Shown here: piece after piece, positions 33,671-42,539 of the stretch | Layout of the letters: the number at the start of each line of letters is the position of its first letter | Numbering within the stretch: position 1 is the first letter of the stretch | The notes under the pieces: generated by a model | Databases searched by the model: none | What the model saw: the letters and a program-made list of their open reading frames with translations, nothing else | Told to the model about the DNA's origin: nothing | Source of the DNA: Mongoliibacter sp. | GTDB taxonomy: Bacteria; Bacteroidota; Bacteroidia; Cytophagales; Cyclobacteriaceae | Assembly: GCF_007692705.1 (NCBI RefSeq) | Contig: NZ_REBN01000240.1 | Location: forward strand, 1 to 54,171 | Length of the DNA: 54,171 nucleotides | Reading direction: 5' to 3' | Position numbers and translations under genes: made by a program

Positions 33671-36028
33671 TTAGTCTAATAAGGTGTTGTTGAAGAGTTT
33701 CAATATTCTCTTGTATTCATCAGTCCAGCTGCTAGGTTCGACGAAGCCGTGATCCTCCACTGGATAGACAGCCATTTCCCAGTTGTCCTTACCTAGTTCA
33801 ACAAGTATCTGCGCAAGCCTGACCACATCCTGAAAATGGACGTTGACGTCAAGCATTCCATGTGCGATTAATAAATTACCTTTCAGTCCGTCTGCAAAAT
33901 AAATAGGGGATGATCTTCTATAAGCTATAGGATCATTAAAAGGCTCATTCAAAATATTGGATGTATAACCGTGATTATAATGAGCCCAGTCGGTTACTGA
34001 CCTTAATGCAGCACCGGAAGTGAATGTTTCTGCTTCATTGAACATGGCCATCAATGTGATAAAGCCACCATAGCTACCACCATATAAGCCAACTTTGCTA
34101 GACTCTACGTTGTGGTTTGCTATCAAATAATTTGCTCCGTCAACCTGGTCAGATAAATCTAAGCCTCCCATATGTCTATAGATGCCTGTTCTCCAATCTC
34201 TTCCATAGCCTGCAGAACCTCTATAGTCAATATCCAAAACCGTATAACCAAGATCTGTCAAAAGGTTGTGGAACATGTATTCCCTGAAGTAACTTGACCA
34301 CCACTTGTGTACATTTTGGAGGTAACCAGCTCCATGGACAAAAATGACAGCTGCACCGTTTCTATTTCTTGTGCTAGGCTTATAAAGTCTAGCGGGAACT
34401 TCTGTGCCATCTTTTGCCTGAAATTTAATCAACTCGGGATCCCTCCATTCATAAGCTTTGAAATCCTCACTTTGCCCATCTGTCAGCTGTTTAGGTTCTG
34501 CTCCAGGTTCGTTTGCCTGGAGATAGAGCTCCCAAGGCTTATTGCTATAGGAATAAAGCACAGCAATGTTTTTTTCATCCGGAGACAAACTGGCATCATT
34601 GTTACCAACCATATTGGTTAGTTTTTCCATTCTTCCTCCGTTAAGCGGCATCATATATAGATGACGTTCTCCGGGATGTTCTTCAGATGTTGTCAAGTAC
34701 CAATATTTCCCATCCTTTGAAATCTGAGGGCTGAATACTTCAAATTCACCTCTGGTCAGCTGTCTTTTCGTCCCACTTCTTACATCTAGGGTGTATAAGT
34801 GTGAGTAACCCGTAGTTTCAGATTGGAAGTATATATTTTTATTGTCAGGCAACCATCCGAATACTGCATTTCCCCAGCTGCCTCCTATTCCAGGACCAGC
34901 TACCCAAGCTTCATCTCTTTGCCTATCTAAATTTTTAAGTTCTCCGGTTTCCATATCTACCAGCGAAATCCATCTGTCTTTATTATCGTTGGAATAGGCA
35001 TTGACAACAGCATAAGTACCGTCATTAGAATAATAAGGGCCCGTTAGAACCAATTCTCTTTCTTTTTCTTCCCATGTTTTTTCCGGATAATCTTTAACAT
35101 AGTCAGGCAAATCCTTAATTCCAGGTAGTTTACTGGTATTCACCATGTAAACTGTATCTTTTTTAAGATTGTAGATAGCCATTTCTATTTTTATGGGGTC
35201 ATCCCCAACTTTAGTCCTTGCAGGTATATCCGTGGTATAACCAGTAGCATCAGTGTAGTCAGGAACAATGGTTCTTTTGTTATCTACTCTTTCAATGAGA
35301 GAGAAACTCACATACTTTTCATCTGGTGAAAGCTGGAGGTTATTCACCTGTTTTTTGTCTGTATAAAAAGTAAAAGGTTCAGGGTCTTTTGTTGCTTTCT
35401 GATAGGTTTTGGACAATTCTTTTTTCTCTTCCCTCTCTCTGACGACACCAAGAAGTTCAAGATTGTCTTCTTTAAGCCATTCGTCTTTTGCGGATAGTTT
35501 GGCCTCTTTTTCCTCCGGTTTTTTACCTTGTTTGATATGGGTTACTCTTGCAAGGCTTCCTTTTTGCGTATCAAAAACATAGATATTGTTATTCAATACA
35601 AAGGAAATTCTATTTTCATTTTTTAGGAATCTGGCATTTGAAATACCTTCACCCATGGACAATAGAATTGATTTCTCACCTGACTCAATGTCAAAAAGTA
35701 TGAGGTCTCCGTCTCTAGTATAGGTTTTCTTTGTTTTAGCGATATTACTGCTTGCATTCGAAGGAATCCTGTTTTTCTTTTCTTCGTTACCTACTTTGAC
35801 AATCTTATCAGGTTCATTGAGATGGATTTTATATAAGGAATCAGCAGGATGATTATCCGGGTTGTAATTAAAGTAAACCACATCGCCTTTTTCGTCCCAA
35901 GAAATATTGGAAGGGTAAACACCCATCCATTTTGGGTCCTGCATGATCTTGTCTACAGTAAGTGATTGGGCTATCAGCCCTTGGAATGAAATAAAGGTTA
36001 CAAATAGTAATAAACTAAATCTTCTCAT
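33671..36028 (-). CDS. S9 family peptidase (dipeptidyl-peptidase IV/prolyl-oligopeptidase-like)
   Basis: 785 residues. A signal peptide (about 1-20, cleaved after LIAQ) is followed by an eight-bladed WD40-like/PD40 propeller (about 40-520) and a C-terminal alpha/beta-hydrolase catalytic domain: GSYGGF nucleophile elbow with Ser near 651, a downstream Asp in LDVNVHFQD and His in VEDHGF. DPP-like enzymes remove N-terminal dipeptides in the periplasm. The gene is followed after 4 nt by ggt on the same strand. Confidence 0.95.
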   Translation of the reverse strand: MRRFSLLLFVTFISFQGLIAQSLTVDKIMQDPKWMGVYPSNISWDEKGDVVYFNYNPDNHPADSLYKIHLNEPDKIVKVGNEEKKNRIPSNASSNIAKTKKTYTRDGDLILFDIESGEKSILLSMGEGISNARFLKNENRISFVLNNNIYVFDTQKGSLARVTHIKQGKKPEEKEAKLSAKDEWLKEDNLELLGVVREREEKKELSKTYQKATKDPEPFTFYTDKKQVNNLQLSPDEKYVSFSLIERVDNKRTIVPDYTDATGYTTDIPARTKVGDDPIKIEMAIYNLKKDTVYMVNTSKLPGIKDLPDYVKDYPEKTWEEKERELVLTGPYYSNDGTYAVVNAYSNDNKDRWISLVDMETGELKNLDRQRDEAWVAGPGIGGSWGNAVFGWLPDNKNIYFQSETTGYSHLYTLDVRSGTKRQLTRGEFEVFSPQISKDGKYWYLTTSEEHPGERHLYMMPLNGGRMEKLTNMVGNNDASLSPDEKNIAVLYSYSNKPWELYLQANEPGAEPKQLTDGQSEDFKAYEWRDPELIKFQAKDGTEVPARLYKPSTRNRNGAAVIFVHGAGYLQNVHKWWSSYFREYMFHNLLTDLGYTVLDIDYRGSAGYGRDWRTGIYRHMGGLDLSDQVDGANYLIANHNVESSKVGLYGGSYGGFITLMAMFNEAETFTSGAALRSVTDWAHYNHGYTSNILNEPFNDPIAYRRSSPIYFADGLKGNLLIAHGMLDVNVHFQDVVRLAQILVELGKDNWEMAVYPVEDHGFVEPSSWTDEYKRILKLFNNTLLD

Positions 36029-36111
36029 GGAATGGAATTTTTTCTAAAGATGGACTTTAAGACTCAAAAAAGTAAAGAAAAAAGTATATATGGAAAAATA
36101 AGTATGCAAAC

Positions 36112-36444
36112 TTAAATCTTATCCAAAAAAGTTTTGAGCTCTTGCTCAATGATTTCAATTTGTGCCAGTAATTTTTTATAGGTATCGTGAGAATTTTCTA
36201 AATCAGATTCAATTTCTTCAAGAAGCTTTCTTGTTTCCATAGCACCGACATAACTCATACTTGGTTTTGCTTTGTGACATTTCTTTTTGATCACGGCAAA
36301 ATCACCATTCTCATAATATTCATCCAAGAGTTTAAGGTCATGAAGATTTGTATCGATAATGATCTGAATCATTTCTCTCAACATTTCTTCATCGTCATCT
36401 CCGAAGTATTGGATAATCGTTTGTGGACTTATCAGTTCGTACAT
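36112..36444 (-). CDS. Hpt domain protein (histidine phosphotransfer)
   Basis: 110 residues from the ATG at 36444; a longer frame to 36498 adds a hydrophobic/Cys-rich stretch that is not part of the domain. The phosphorylatable His57 lies in KCHKAKPSMSYVGA, the four-helix Hpt signature. Such proteins pass phosphate between hybrid kinases and response regulators in the cytoplasm. Its kinase partner is not adjacent; the TPR histidine kinase at 17564-19492 is of a simple non-hybrid type and is not an obvious partner. Confidence 0.85.
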   Translation of the reverse strand: MYELISPQTIIQYFGDDDEEMLREMIQIIIDTNLHDLKLLDEYYENGDFAVIKKKCHKAKPSMSYVGAMETRKLLEEIESDLENSHDTYKKLLAQIEIIEQELKTFLDKI

Positions 36445-36684
36445 AAAAACTTTTTTATAAAGAATAATGCATCTTTTACACAATAATCTGTATTTCAATA
36501 AATGATTCGAAAGTTAAGGTAATTTTTTTAAATATAATATTTGTACTGAATAAATTAAAACTTATCGCCTCAGAAGCAATTAAAAGGAACAATTCACCGG
36601 GCACATTTTTTTATAGTGCAGCTAAAACTTAATTTCGGGACTTCAAAACTGTTTAGCCGATTGACAAGTTAAACTAATAATATT

Positions 36685-36861
36685 ATGAATAAAAATAAGA
36701 GAGTGTTTCTGATAATTGCTGTGATTTTTTTTCTGGTAATGTTATATATAGGTTATGACATTTCCAGCAGAACAACATTTCCAGGATCAAAAGGAAATCT
36801 AAAAGAAAGAATTGCACCATCAGACAGTTTGAAAATCCATGAGCAAGAAAGAAAAAATTGA
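36685..36861 (+). CDS. Small single-pass membrane protein overlapping the DUF2452 gene
   Basis: A 58-residue ORF (ATG at 36685, TGA at 36859-36861) encodes a basic N-terminus, one membrane helix (about 7-22, VFLIIAVIFFLVMLYI) and a charged tail of about 35 residues. It overlaps the start of the DUF2452 gene by 23 nt, a sign of translational coupling and of a real gene. No family is recognised. It is easy to miss because of its size. Confidence 0.7.
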   Translation: MNKNKRVFLIIAVIFFLVMLYIGYDISSRTTFPGSKGNLKERIAPSDSLKIHEQERKN

Positions 36862-37300
36862 TATTGACAAAATAGATCTTGACAAAATGAAGGAGATGAC
36901 CACAGAAACTCCGGGTCTCCTTCCTTACGCCCATCAGTCTGGAGGTGCTGTTATAAAACCCGAAGATAAGGGTAAGATTACAGGTAGGGCTGTTAGCGCC
37001 ATGCATTCCCAAACCGAAATGCAGATGTCTCAGATTTATCAACAGATGCAATTGCTGGCAGATCAGGCTAAGGCTATCAAAAGTAGGGTAGAAGTTTCCG
37101 AAAGGATTTACCAAACGCCGATGAATTTTGAACCCCTGATCAATCACCATTACTTTTTATATGAAAAGGAAGATGATACTGATTTTTTGAGTATGGTATC
37201 TCCTGAAGAATGGGGAAGGAAGAAAAGGTTTCGTAAATTCGTAGCAGAAGTCAAGCTTTTGGCTGATCACACTTGGGAAATCATCCGGCAGGGAGAATAA
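36839..37300 (+). CDS. DUF2452 domain protein
   Basis: 153 residues of the DUF2452 family, recognised by the segments PGLLPYAHQSGGAVIKP, MHSQTEMQMSQIYQQM and NFEPLINHHYFLYE; the protein has no signal peptide and is mostly helical. Its function is unknown. It is coupled to the small membrane protein upstream (23-nt overlap) and followed 9 nt later by the 37310 gene, so the three form an operon. Confidence 0.9.
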   Translation: MSKKEKIDIDKIDLDKMKEMTTETPGLLPYAHQSGGAVIKPEDKGKITGRAVSAMHSQTEMQMSQIYQQMQLLADQAKAIKSRVEVSERIYQTPMNFEPLINHHYFLYEKEDDTDFLSMVSPEEWGRKKRFRKFVAEVKLLADHTWEIIRQGE

Positions 37301-37309
37301 AAAAAGCGA

Positions 37310-37954
37310 ATGCATCAAATCAAAGTTCAAAATCTTATTCAGGTAATCTCATCTGAAATCCCTGATATTGAAATCGATTTTTACTTAGAGGTAAACGAAA
37401 AATACCTTGAAGGTAAAGGTGAGCAAATGTTAGGTGGTATTTTTGATTCACTTGAAGGAACTGGCAGACCACCACATTTACATAGCTTGAAGTTTGATTT
37501 TAAAGTCAATCGGTTTTTGTTCCTTTATGATGATGAAATTCACTTTAATAGATATCGTATAAAAACTTTTAAAACAGATCTTTATGAGGTTTTTTCTTTT
37601 CAATGGCTCGAGGCATATAAACGTCTCTGCAGAACATATGAAAAAGACTGTTTAAAGGCTGGACTGCAGGAACGTATTTGGAATGGTCCTCCAATTGCTT
37701 CAAAGGTTTTTGGTAAGAGTGAGGAGTTTGGAGACCTGAGTGGAAATGGTTCCTCAGGTTGGAAGCTGAATGCTTACAATGATGCACAATATGATCTTCT
37801 GACAAGATTGCATGGGTATAAAATGATCCGAATTCCACAATATGAAACTTTGATGATTGGGGGAGGATTGAAAAAAATTGATGAACTTTTAAGAAATCCT
37901 AAAGAAGAACATCAAAAAGGTATTATCAATTGGATCAATAGGAAAATGGCATAA
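37310..37954 (+). CDS. Hypothetical protein in the DUF2452 operon
   Basis: 214 residues, soluble, no signal peptide. No family is recognised. The N-terminal half (about 1-100) looks alpha/beta and acidic, and the C-terminal part contains GSSGWKLNAYNDAQYDLL and a Gly-rich MIGGGLKKI turn. It follows DUF2452 by 9 nt on the same strand. A role related to its two neighbours is likely but unspecified. Confidence 0.8.
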   Translation: MHQIKVQNLIQVISSEIPDIEIDFYLEVNEKYLEGKGEQMLGGIFDSLEGTGRPPHLHSLKFDFKVNRFLFLYDDEIHFNRYRIKTFKTDLYEVFSFQWLEAYKRLCRTYEKDCLKAGLQERIWNGPPIASKVFGKSEEFGDLSGNGSSGWKLNAYNDAQYDLLTRLHGYKMIRIPQYETLMIGGGLKKIDELLRNPKEEHQKGIINWINRKMA

Positions 37955-37957
37955 AAA

Positions 37958-37984
37958 GAGCCTCAATTTGAAATTTTGAGACTC
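37958..37984 (-). terminator. Intrinsic terminator of the deoxynucleoside kinase gene
   Basis: On the minus strand GAGTCTCAA pairs with TTGAGGCTC, one mismatch, followed by TTTTT. It lies about 30 nt after the kinase stop codon and also faces the 37954 gene end. Confidence 0.7.
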
Positions 37985-38015
37985 CTTCATGTTCTATGTC
38001 TCTTGATCAATTTTT

Positions 38016-38633
38016 CTATGCAAATAACCCGTACATTTCTCTGTCTACTCTTTGAACTATTTGAGAAAAATCTTCAGGATGTGCAACAAAATCAAGTTCA
38101 TTTACATCTACAATCAATAGCTTTCCCTTATCATACGAACTTATCCATTCCTCATAATGGCTGTTCAGGTTTTTAAGGTAATCTATACGGATTGCATTTT
38201 CATAATCGCGTCCTCTTTTCTCTATTTGCCCCACTAATTTAGGAATGTCAGCCTTCAGGTAAATCAACAAATCAGGAGCTTTCACAAAATTGATCATAGA
38301 GTCAAATAACGCAAGGTAATTTTCATAATCTCTTTCTGAAATCAATTTTGACTTATGCAAGTTGGCTGCAAATATATAAGCATCCTCATAAATTGTCCTG
38401 TCTTGTATGACCGATAGGCCACTATCTCTGATTCTTTTAATCTGATTGAACCTGCTGTTTAAAAAGTAAACCTGAAGATGAAATGACCATCGCTTCATGT
38501 CTTCATAAAAATCAGCCAGATAAGGGTTGTTGTCTACCGCTTCCAATTCGGCATTCCAACCATAATGTTTAGCCAATTTTGTAGTCAAAGTGGTTTTTCC
38601 ACTCCCGATGTTTCCAGACACTGCTATATGCAT
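38016..38633 (-). CDS. Deoxynucleoside kinase
   Basis: 205 residues of the deoxynucleoside kinase (dNK/dGK/dCK) family. P-loop GNIGSGKTT is at 7-15, with Glu/Asn-rich substrate elements near 30-42, DRTIYEDAYIF near 97-107 and a lid-like KRGRDYE segment. It phosphorylates deoxynucleosides in the salvage pathway. Substrate choice (dA/dG or broad) cannot be read from the sequence. The gene is preceded by the hairpin terminator of the upstream HBDH-like gene. Confidence 0.92.
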   Translation of the reverse strand: MHIAVSGNIGSGKTTLTTKLAKHYGWNAELEAVDNNPYLADFYEDMKRWSFHLQVYFLNSRFNQIKRIRDSGLSVIQDRTIYEDAYIFAANLHKSKLISERDYENYLALFDSMINFVKAPDLLIYLKADIPKLVGQIEKRGRDYENAIRIDYLKNLNSHYEEWISSYDKGKLLIVDVNELDFVAHPEDFSQIVQRVDREMYGLFA

Positions 38634-38675
38634 AGTAATTACTTATAATCTTTGGTGCTATTGTATAATGAAAAG

Positions 38676-38709
38676 AAAGCCTGACAAGTTTCAAAATTTA
38701 TCAGGCTTT
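38676..38709 (-). terminator. Intrinsic terminator of the 3-hydroxyacyl-CoA dehydrogenase gene
   Basis: AAAGCCTGA (38676-38684) pairs with TCAGGCTTT (38701-38709); inner wobble pairs extend the stem, and a T-rich run follows on the minus strand. Confidence 0.75.
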
Positions 38710-38731
38710 TGGTTTCAAATTTTGATATTGT

Positions 38732-39619
38732 CTACTTAAACCTTTCAGATACAACCAGTTCTTTGCTACCTGCAGTGTATTTATAAAAGCCTTCACCTGT
38801 TTTGGCACCTTTATAACCAGCTTCTACCATGTTTACCAATAGTGGGCATGGAGCATATTTAGGGTTACCAAAACCATCATGAAGTACACGCATAATTGAC
38901 AAACAAACGTCAAGTCCAATAAAATCTGCAAGTTGTAGAGGTCCCATTGGATGTGCCATTCCGAGTTTCATAACGGTATCGATTTCCTCTATACCTGCAA
39001 CCCCTTCATATAATGTAAATATCGCCTCGTTTATCATTGGCATGAGTATCCTATTGGCAACAAATCCAGGATAATCATTTACTTCTACCGGCACTTTTGA
39101 AAGACCTTTTGAAAGCTCCATAATCTGCGTGGTGACTTCATCTGAAGTGGCATATCCTCTGATGACTTCAACCAATTTCATTACCGGTACAGGATTCATA
39201 AAATGCATACCGATTACTTTATCGGGCCTTTTTGTAACCGCTCCGATCTTTGTAATGCTGATTGAGGAAGTATTGCTTGCCAATATGCAGCCTTCGGGAG
39301 TAAACTGATCAAGTTGTCTGAAAAGGTCCAATTTGATGTCTAGGTTTTCTGTGGCTGCTTCTACTACTAGATCAGCACTTTTGACTCCTTCTTCAAGAGA
39401 TGTGAAAGTTTTTATCCTACCCATTGAGGAAGTTTTATCCTCTTCTTTGATGAGTCCCTTGGAAACTTGTCTATCCATATTTTTACTTATGGTTGAAATG
39501 GCTTTTTCTAAAGCAGCTGCAGAAATATCCACTAACGAAACAGAATAACCAAACTGGGCAAAAACGTGTGTAATTCCGTTGCCCATTGTACCGGAACCAA
39601 TCACTGAAATATTTTTCAT
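38732..39619 (-). CDS. 3-hydroxybutyryl-CoA/3-hydroxyacyl-CoA dehydrogenase
   Basis: 295 residues, the normal length for the single-function enzyme. The NAD-binding loop GSGTMGNGI is at 7-15. The signatures NTSSIS, HFMNPVPVMKLVEV and the C-terminal segment NRILMPMINEA are of 3-hydroxyacyl-CoA dehydrogenases. It oxidises the 3-hydroxyacyl-CoA in beta-oxidation or the butanoate branch, in the cytoplasm. No other fatty-acid gene adjoins it here, though acyl-CoA genes occur at the start of the window. Confidence 0.96.
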   Translation of the reverse strand: MKNISVIGSGTMGNGITHVFAQFGYSVSLVDISAAALEKAISTISKNMDRQVSKGLIKEEDKTSSMGRIKTFTSLEEGVKSADLVVEAATENLDIKLDLFRQLDQFTPEGCILASNTSSISITKIGAVTKRPDKVIGMHFMNPVPVMKLVEVIRGYATSDEVTTQIMELSKGLSKVPVEVNDYPGFVANRILMPMINEAIFTLYEGVAGIEEIDTVMKLGMAHPMGPLQLADFIGLDVCLSIMRVLHDGFGNPKYAPCPLLVNMVEAGYKGAKTGEGFYKYTAGSKELVVSERFK

Positions 39620-39765
39620 TTTATTTGGGTTTAGATTTTAACAGAAGAAACACGGCAGGATCAAAATTGTATATCCACACCTAAAATATATTTCTGAGCT
39701 TCAAATCTAGTTCGAATATGAAGTAATTCCAATTTCACTTGACATAAAATCCTTACCTTTAAAAG

Positions 39766-40593
39766 ATGAAAGAACTTGGAAAAATCAACAGCCTATTAAT
39801 CAATAGGTTTACCGAAAACGGGGCTTATCTCGCATTGCAAGAAGGTGGTGAAGTACTTTTACCAAAAAGTTATCTGGATGGATCTGAAGAAGTTGGAAAA
39901 GAGTTAGAGGTGTTTGTTTACACCGATTCAGAGGACAGGCCTGTAGCGGTCACCAATCGTCCTGTTGCTTTGTTGGATGAATTTGCCATCATGGAAGTCA
40001 AGCAAACAACAAGTTTCGGTGCTTTTATGGATTGGGGATTACCAAAAGATCTTTTTGTACCGTCTGCGGAAATGGCAAAAAATATGGAAGTAGGTGAGAA
40101 GTATCTCGTAAGGGTTTGCCTGGATTATAAAACGGACAGATTGATAGGAGTAAGTAAATATGAAGATTTTTTACTTACTGATACCCAAGGATTTGAAGCG
40201 GGTCAAAAAATTGAGGTTTTAATTTTCGATGAAAGTGATCTTGGCTATAAGGGTTTGATAGAAGGGAACTTTGAGGGATTGCTTTATAAAAATGAAACAT
40301 TCCAGCCCATTCAGGTTGGAGATACCGTGAGCGCTTACGTGAAAAAGAGGAGGGATGATGGTAAACTGGACTTACAACTTCTTCCAATAGGCCGTGAGAA
40401 ATATGAAGAAGGGGCCGAAAAAATTCTCGAAGTCTTAAAAGTCCGGAAATTTTTGCCCCTTCATGATAAATCATCCCCTGAATCTATCAAAGAGTTATTG
40501 GGGATGAGTAAAAAGCACTTCAAGCAATCTATAGGTCAGCTTTATAAAGCAAAAAAAATTGCTATAAAGGACGATGGCATTAGCTTAGTCTAA
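39766..40593 (+). CDS. cvfB: CvfB/YitL-like S1 RNA-binding protein
   Basis: 275 residues. It matches the CvfB family: three S1-like OB folds (about 1-65, 70-140, 150-215; e.g. TSFGAFMDWGLPKDLFVP) and a C-terminal winged helix (about 225-275, GMSKKHFKQSIGQLYKAKKI). CvfB proteins bind RNA and influence virulence or stress genes in Firmicutes; the role in Bacteroidota is not known. A TACCTTTA box, one mismatch from TAnnTTTG, lies just upstream. Its last 9 nt overlap the convergent ArsC-like gene. Confidence 0.9.
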   Translation: MKELGKINSLLINRFTENGAYLALQEGGEVLLPKSYLDGSEEVGKELEVFVYTDSEDRPVAVTNRPVALLDEFAIMEVKQTTSFGAFMDWGLPKDLFVPSAEMAKNMEVGEKYLVRVCLDYKTDRLIGVSKYEDFLLTDTQGFEAGQKIEVLIFDESDLGYKGLIEGNFEGLLYKNETFQPIQVGDTVSAYVKKRRDDGKLDLQLLPIGREKYEEGAEKILEVLKVRKFLPLHDKSSPESIKELLGMSKKHFKQSIGQLYKAKKIAIKDDGISLV

Positions 40594-40944
40594 TTCCAAT
40601 ATGATATTAGGAGTAATGCAAAGTACCGCCTTATTCTTTTTGATAGCTATTGGAGCTTTGATTAAATGTGGGAATTTTGTCAGTATGGTAAGCCAACTGT
40701 CTTCGTCCCACGTTTTTCCTGCAATTTTGGATTGATAATCAGGATGGGCTTTATTCAAGAGATCTTTGGGTCTAAGATTCAATAAATTTAATATCGATCT
40801 CCAACCTGTGGTGGTAATGGGTTCCTTTTCGATATTGATTTCATTGACATGGTTTGATACTGCCTTGGCATAGGCCCTCATCTGTTTATCCACACTGTGT
40901 GATGGATTGTAATAGAATAATAGTTCATTTGGATGTATTTTCAT
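40585..40944 (-). CDS. ArsC/Spx-like thioredoxin-fold protein lacking the catalytic Cys
   Basis: 119 residues with the ArsC layout: a YNPSHS turn at 12-17 where arsenate reductases have YNPxCS, and LIKAPIAI at 94-101 where they have LIKRPIVV. Both the nucleophilic Cys (here His16) and the Arg of RP (here Ala97) are replaced, so arsenate reduction is not expected. Spx-like regulators keep a Cys here too. It may be a binding or regulatory paralogue, as seen in other Bacteroidota. Convergent with cvfB, sharing 9 nt. Confidence 0.8.
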   Translation of the reverse strand: MKIHPNELLFYYNPSHSVDKQMRAYAKAVSNHVNEINIEKEPITTTGWRSILNLLNLRPKDLLNKAHPDYQSKIAGKTWDEDSWLTILTKFPHLIKAPIAIKKNKAVLCITPNIILELD

Positions 40945-41050
40945 AATGCATTGGTTTAGAAGTAATTAATATAAGGTTTAAAAAGCATATAACAAAATAA
41001 AAGACTGTAAAATTGCTATTTATAGATTTAACCTAAAGTTATTATTGTCA

Positions 41051-41539
41051 ATGGATATAGAAAATTTCAGAACTCAGAGTAAAACAGCTTACCCTAGGAA
41101 TAAAAAACTATTATCAAAGTTAAGGAAGCAGAAGAGTAAAGACCTGGATAATATATTTGAAATTGCCCATGATGAAAAATTCGAGCATATCTCTTGTCTC
41201 GATTGTGCCAATTGCTGTAAAACAACTAGTCCCATATTTATTCAGACAGATATTGAGAGGCTGGCAAAAGTTTTTAAGATGAAACCATCTGTATTTGTAG
41301 ATACTTACCTGCTTTTGGATGAAGAAGGTGATTATGTTTTAAAAACTTCACCTTGTCCTTTCCTGAATAAGGATAATACCTGTTTGGTGTATGAAGAACG
41401 CCCAAAAGCATGTAGAGAATACCCTCACACCAACCGTAAAAACATGCACGGAATACTTAGTTTGACTTTAAGAAATACCCTTGTTTGTCCCGCAGTTTTT
41501 GAAATATTTCAAGACTTTGATAAAGATTTTAGGAAGTAA
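41051..41539 (+). CDS. YkgJ-like cysteine-cluster protein
   Basis: 162 residues from the ATG at 41051. A cysteine cluster of YkgJ/UPF0153 type is visible: Cys49, Cys52, Cys55 and Cys56 in SCLDCANCC, and Cys102, Cys111 and Cys121 in the segment PCPFLNKDNTC and KACREYP. Such clusters are predicted to bind zinc or an iron-sulfur cluster; the function of the family is not established. It is upstream of the ROK kinase gene by about 47 nt on the same strand. Confidence 0.9.
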   Translation: MDIENFRTQSKTAYPRNKKLLSKLRKQKSKDLDNIFEIAHDEKFEHISCLDCANCCKTTSPIFIQTDIERLAKVFKMKPSVFVDTYLLLDEEGDYVLKTSPCPFLNKDNTCLVYEERPKACREYPHTNRKNMHGILSLTLRNTLVCPAVFEIFQDFDKDFRK

Positions 41540-41586
41540 GCAATTCTCTTTACTATTTTAGCGCAGTAAACCTATTGAAGATAACC

Positions 41587-42519
41587 ATGAATAAAGAAGA
41601 CCAACATTTTTTGGGAGTAGATGTGGGAGGTACCCATCTAAAAATCGGTTTGGTAAGCAAAGACGGTGAAATTGTTTCGTTTGAAAAAATTGATACTGCG
41701 CCATACAGAGATGACCCTAAGGGATTTAACATCTGTTTTATTGAGGGTATGGAAGGAATCCTTAAGAAATATCCGCATGTAAGAAAAGTTGGTATTGGCC
41801 TGCCAGGATTGATATCCAAAGACAGGACAACCACTTTAGAGATACCGGCAATTCCTGCCCTGAATGGTTTTAACCTTAAAGGAGAGCTGAAGAAAAAATA
41901 CCCTAATATTTCTTTCTTTTTAGAAAATGATGCGGCTGCTGCTGCCATAGGTGAATACAGGTTTGGGAAAGCAAATCCTCCAAAAAACTTCCTTTTTATT
42001 ACCATGGGGACAGGTATCGGAAGTGCATTTGTATTGGATGGGGCAGTATTCAAAGGTTCAAGAGGTAATGCGATGGAAATGGGACACATGCTTTCCAGAG
42101 GAAATGAGGGTCTTGAAAAATTGATTGGCCGAAATGGGATCCTGAAAATAATGGAAAGGTTTATACAAGGCTACCCTAGGTTAGTAGGAGATTTGGAAAA
42201 CAAAGAACTTGGAACTCATCTTTTGGTGGATACAGCCAAATTAGGAAATGAGGTGTCGCTAATGGTTTTTGAAGATGTTGGTAGAATTCTAGGGGAAGCA
42301 ATTGTTTCAGTAATTCGGGTACTTGATGTAACCCATGTTTACTTTGGAGGCGGTATTTCAGCTGGGTTGGAATTTATGATGCCTTCCCTCGAAAAAACTG
42401 TAAGACAATACCTCACTCCATATTATGTAAATGATCTGGTATTGACGAAGGCTACATTGAAGAATGATGCAGGCACCTTAGGCGCAGCGGCATTGTGTTT
42501 TATGGAAGAAGATGATTAA
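41587..42519 (+). CDS. ROK family kinase (glucokinase/polyphosphate glucokinase-like) without the ROK zinc cluster
   Basis: 310 residues from the ATG at 41587. ATP phosphate-1 motif DVGGTHLKIG is at 12-21, catalytic Asp115 in ENDAAAAA, phosphate-2 TMGTGIGSAF at 139-148, and EMGH at 164-167 with the usual His. Most ROK sugar kinases then have a CxCGxxGC zinc motif; here RGNEGLEKLIGRNG takes its place and has no Cys. That arrangement recalls polyphosphate glucokinases. Glucose phosphorylation is a reasonable guess, with N-acetyl-sugar kinase as an alternative. Confidence 0.9.
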   Translation: MNKEDQHFLGVDVGGTHLKIGLVSKDGEIVSFEKIDTAPYRDDPKGFNICFIEGMEGILKKYPHVRKVGIGLPGLISKDRTTTLEIPAIPALNGFNLKGELKKKYPNISFFLENDAAAAAIGEYRFGKANPPKNFLFITMGTGIGSAFVLDGAVFKGSRGNAMEMGHMLSRGNEGLEKLIGRNGILKIMERFIQGYPRLVGDLENKELGTHLLVDTAKLGNEVSLMVFEDVGRILGEAIVSVIRVLDVTHVYFGGGISAGLEFMMPSLEKTVRQYLTPYYVNDLVLTKATLKNDAGTLGAAALCFMEEDD

Positions 42520-42539
42520 ATGAATCCAAATAAAAAGTA

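Noticed and set aside
36103-36111. TATGCAAAC as another zinc-type half-site
   Set aside because: No matching TTGCA half-site at the N5 spacing and no promoter context.
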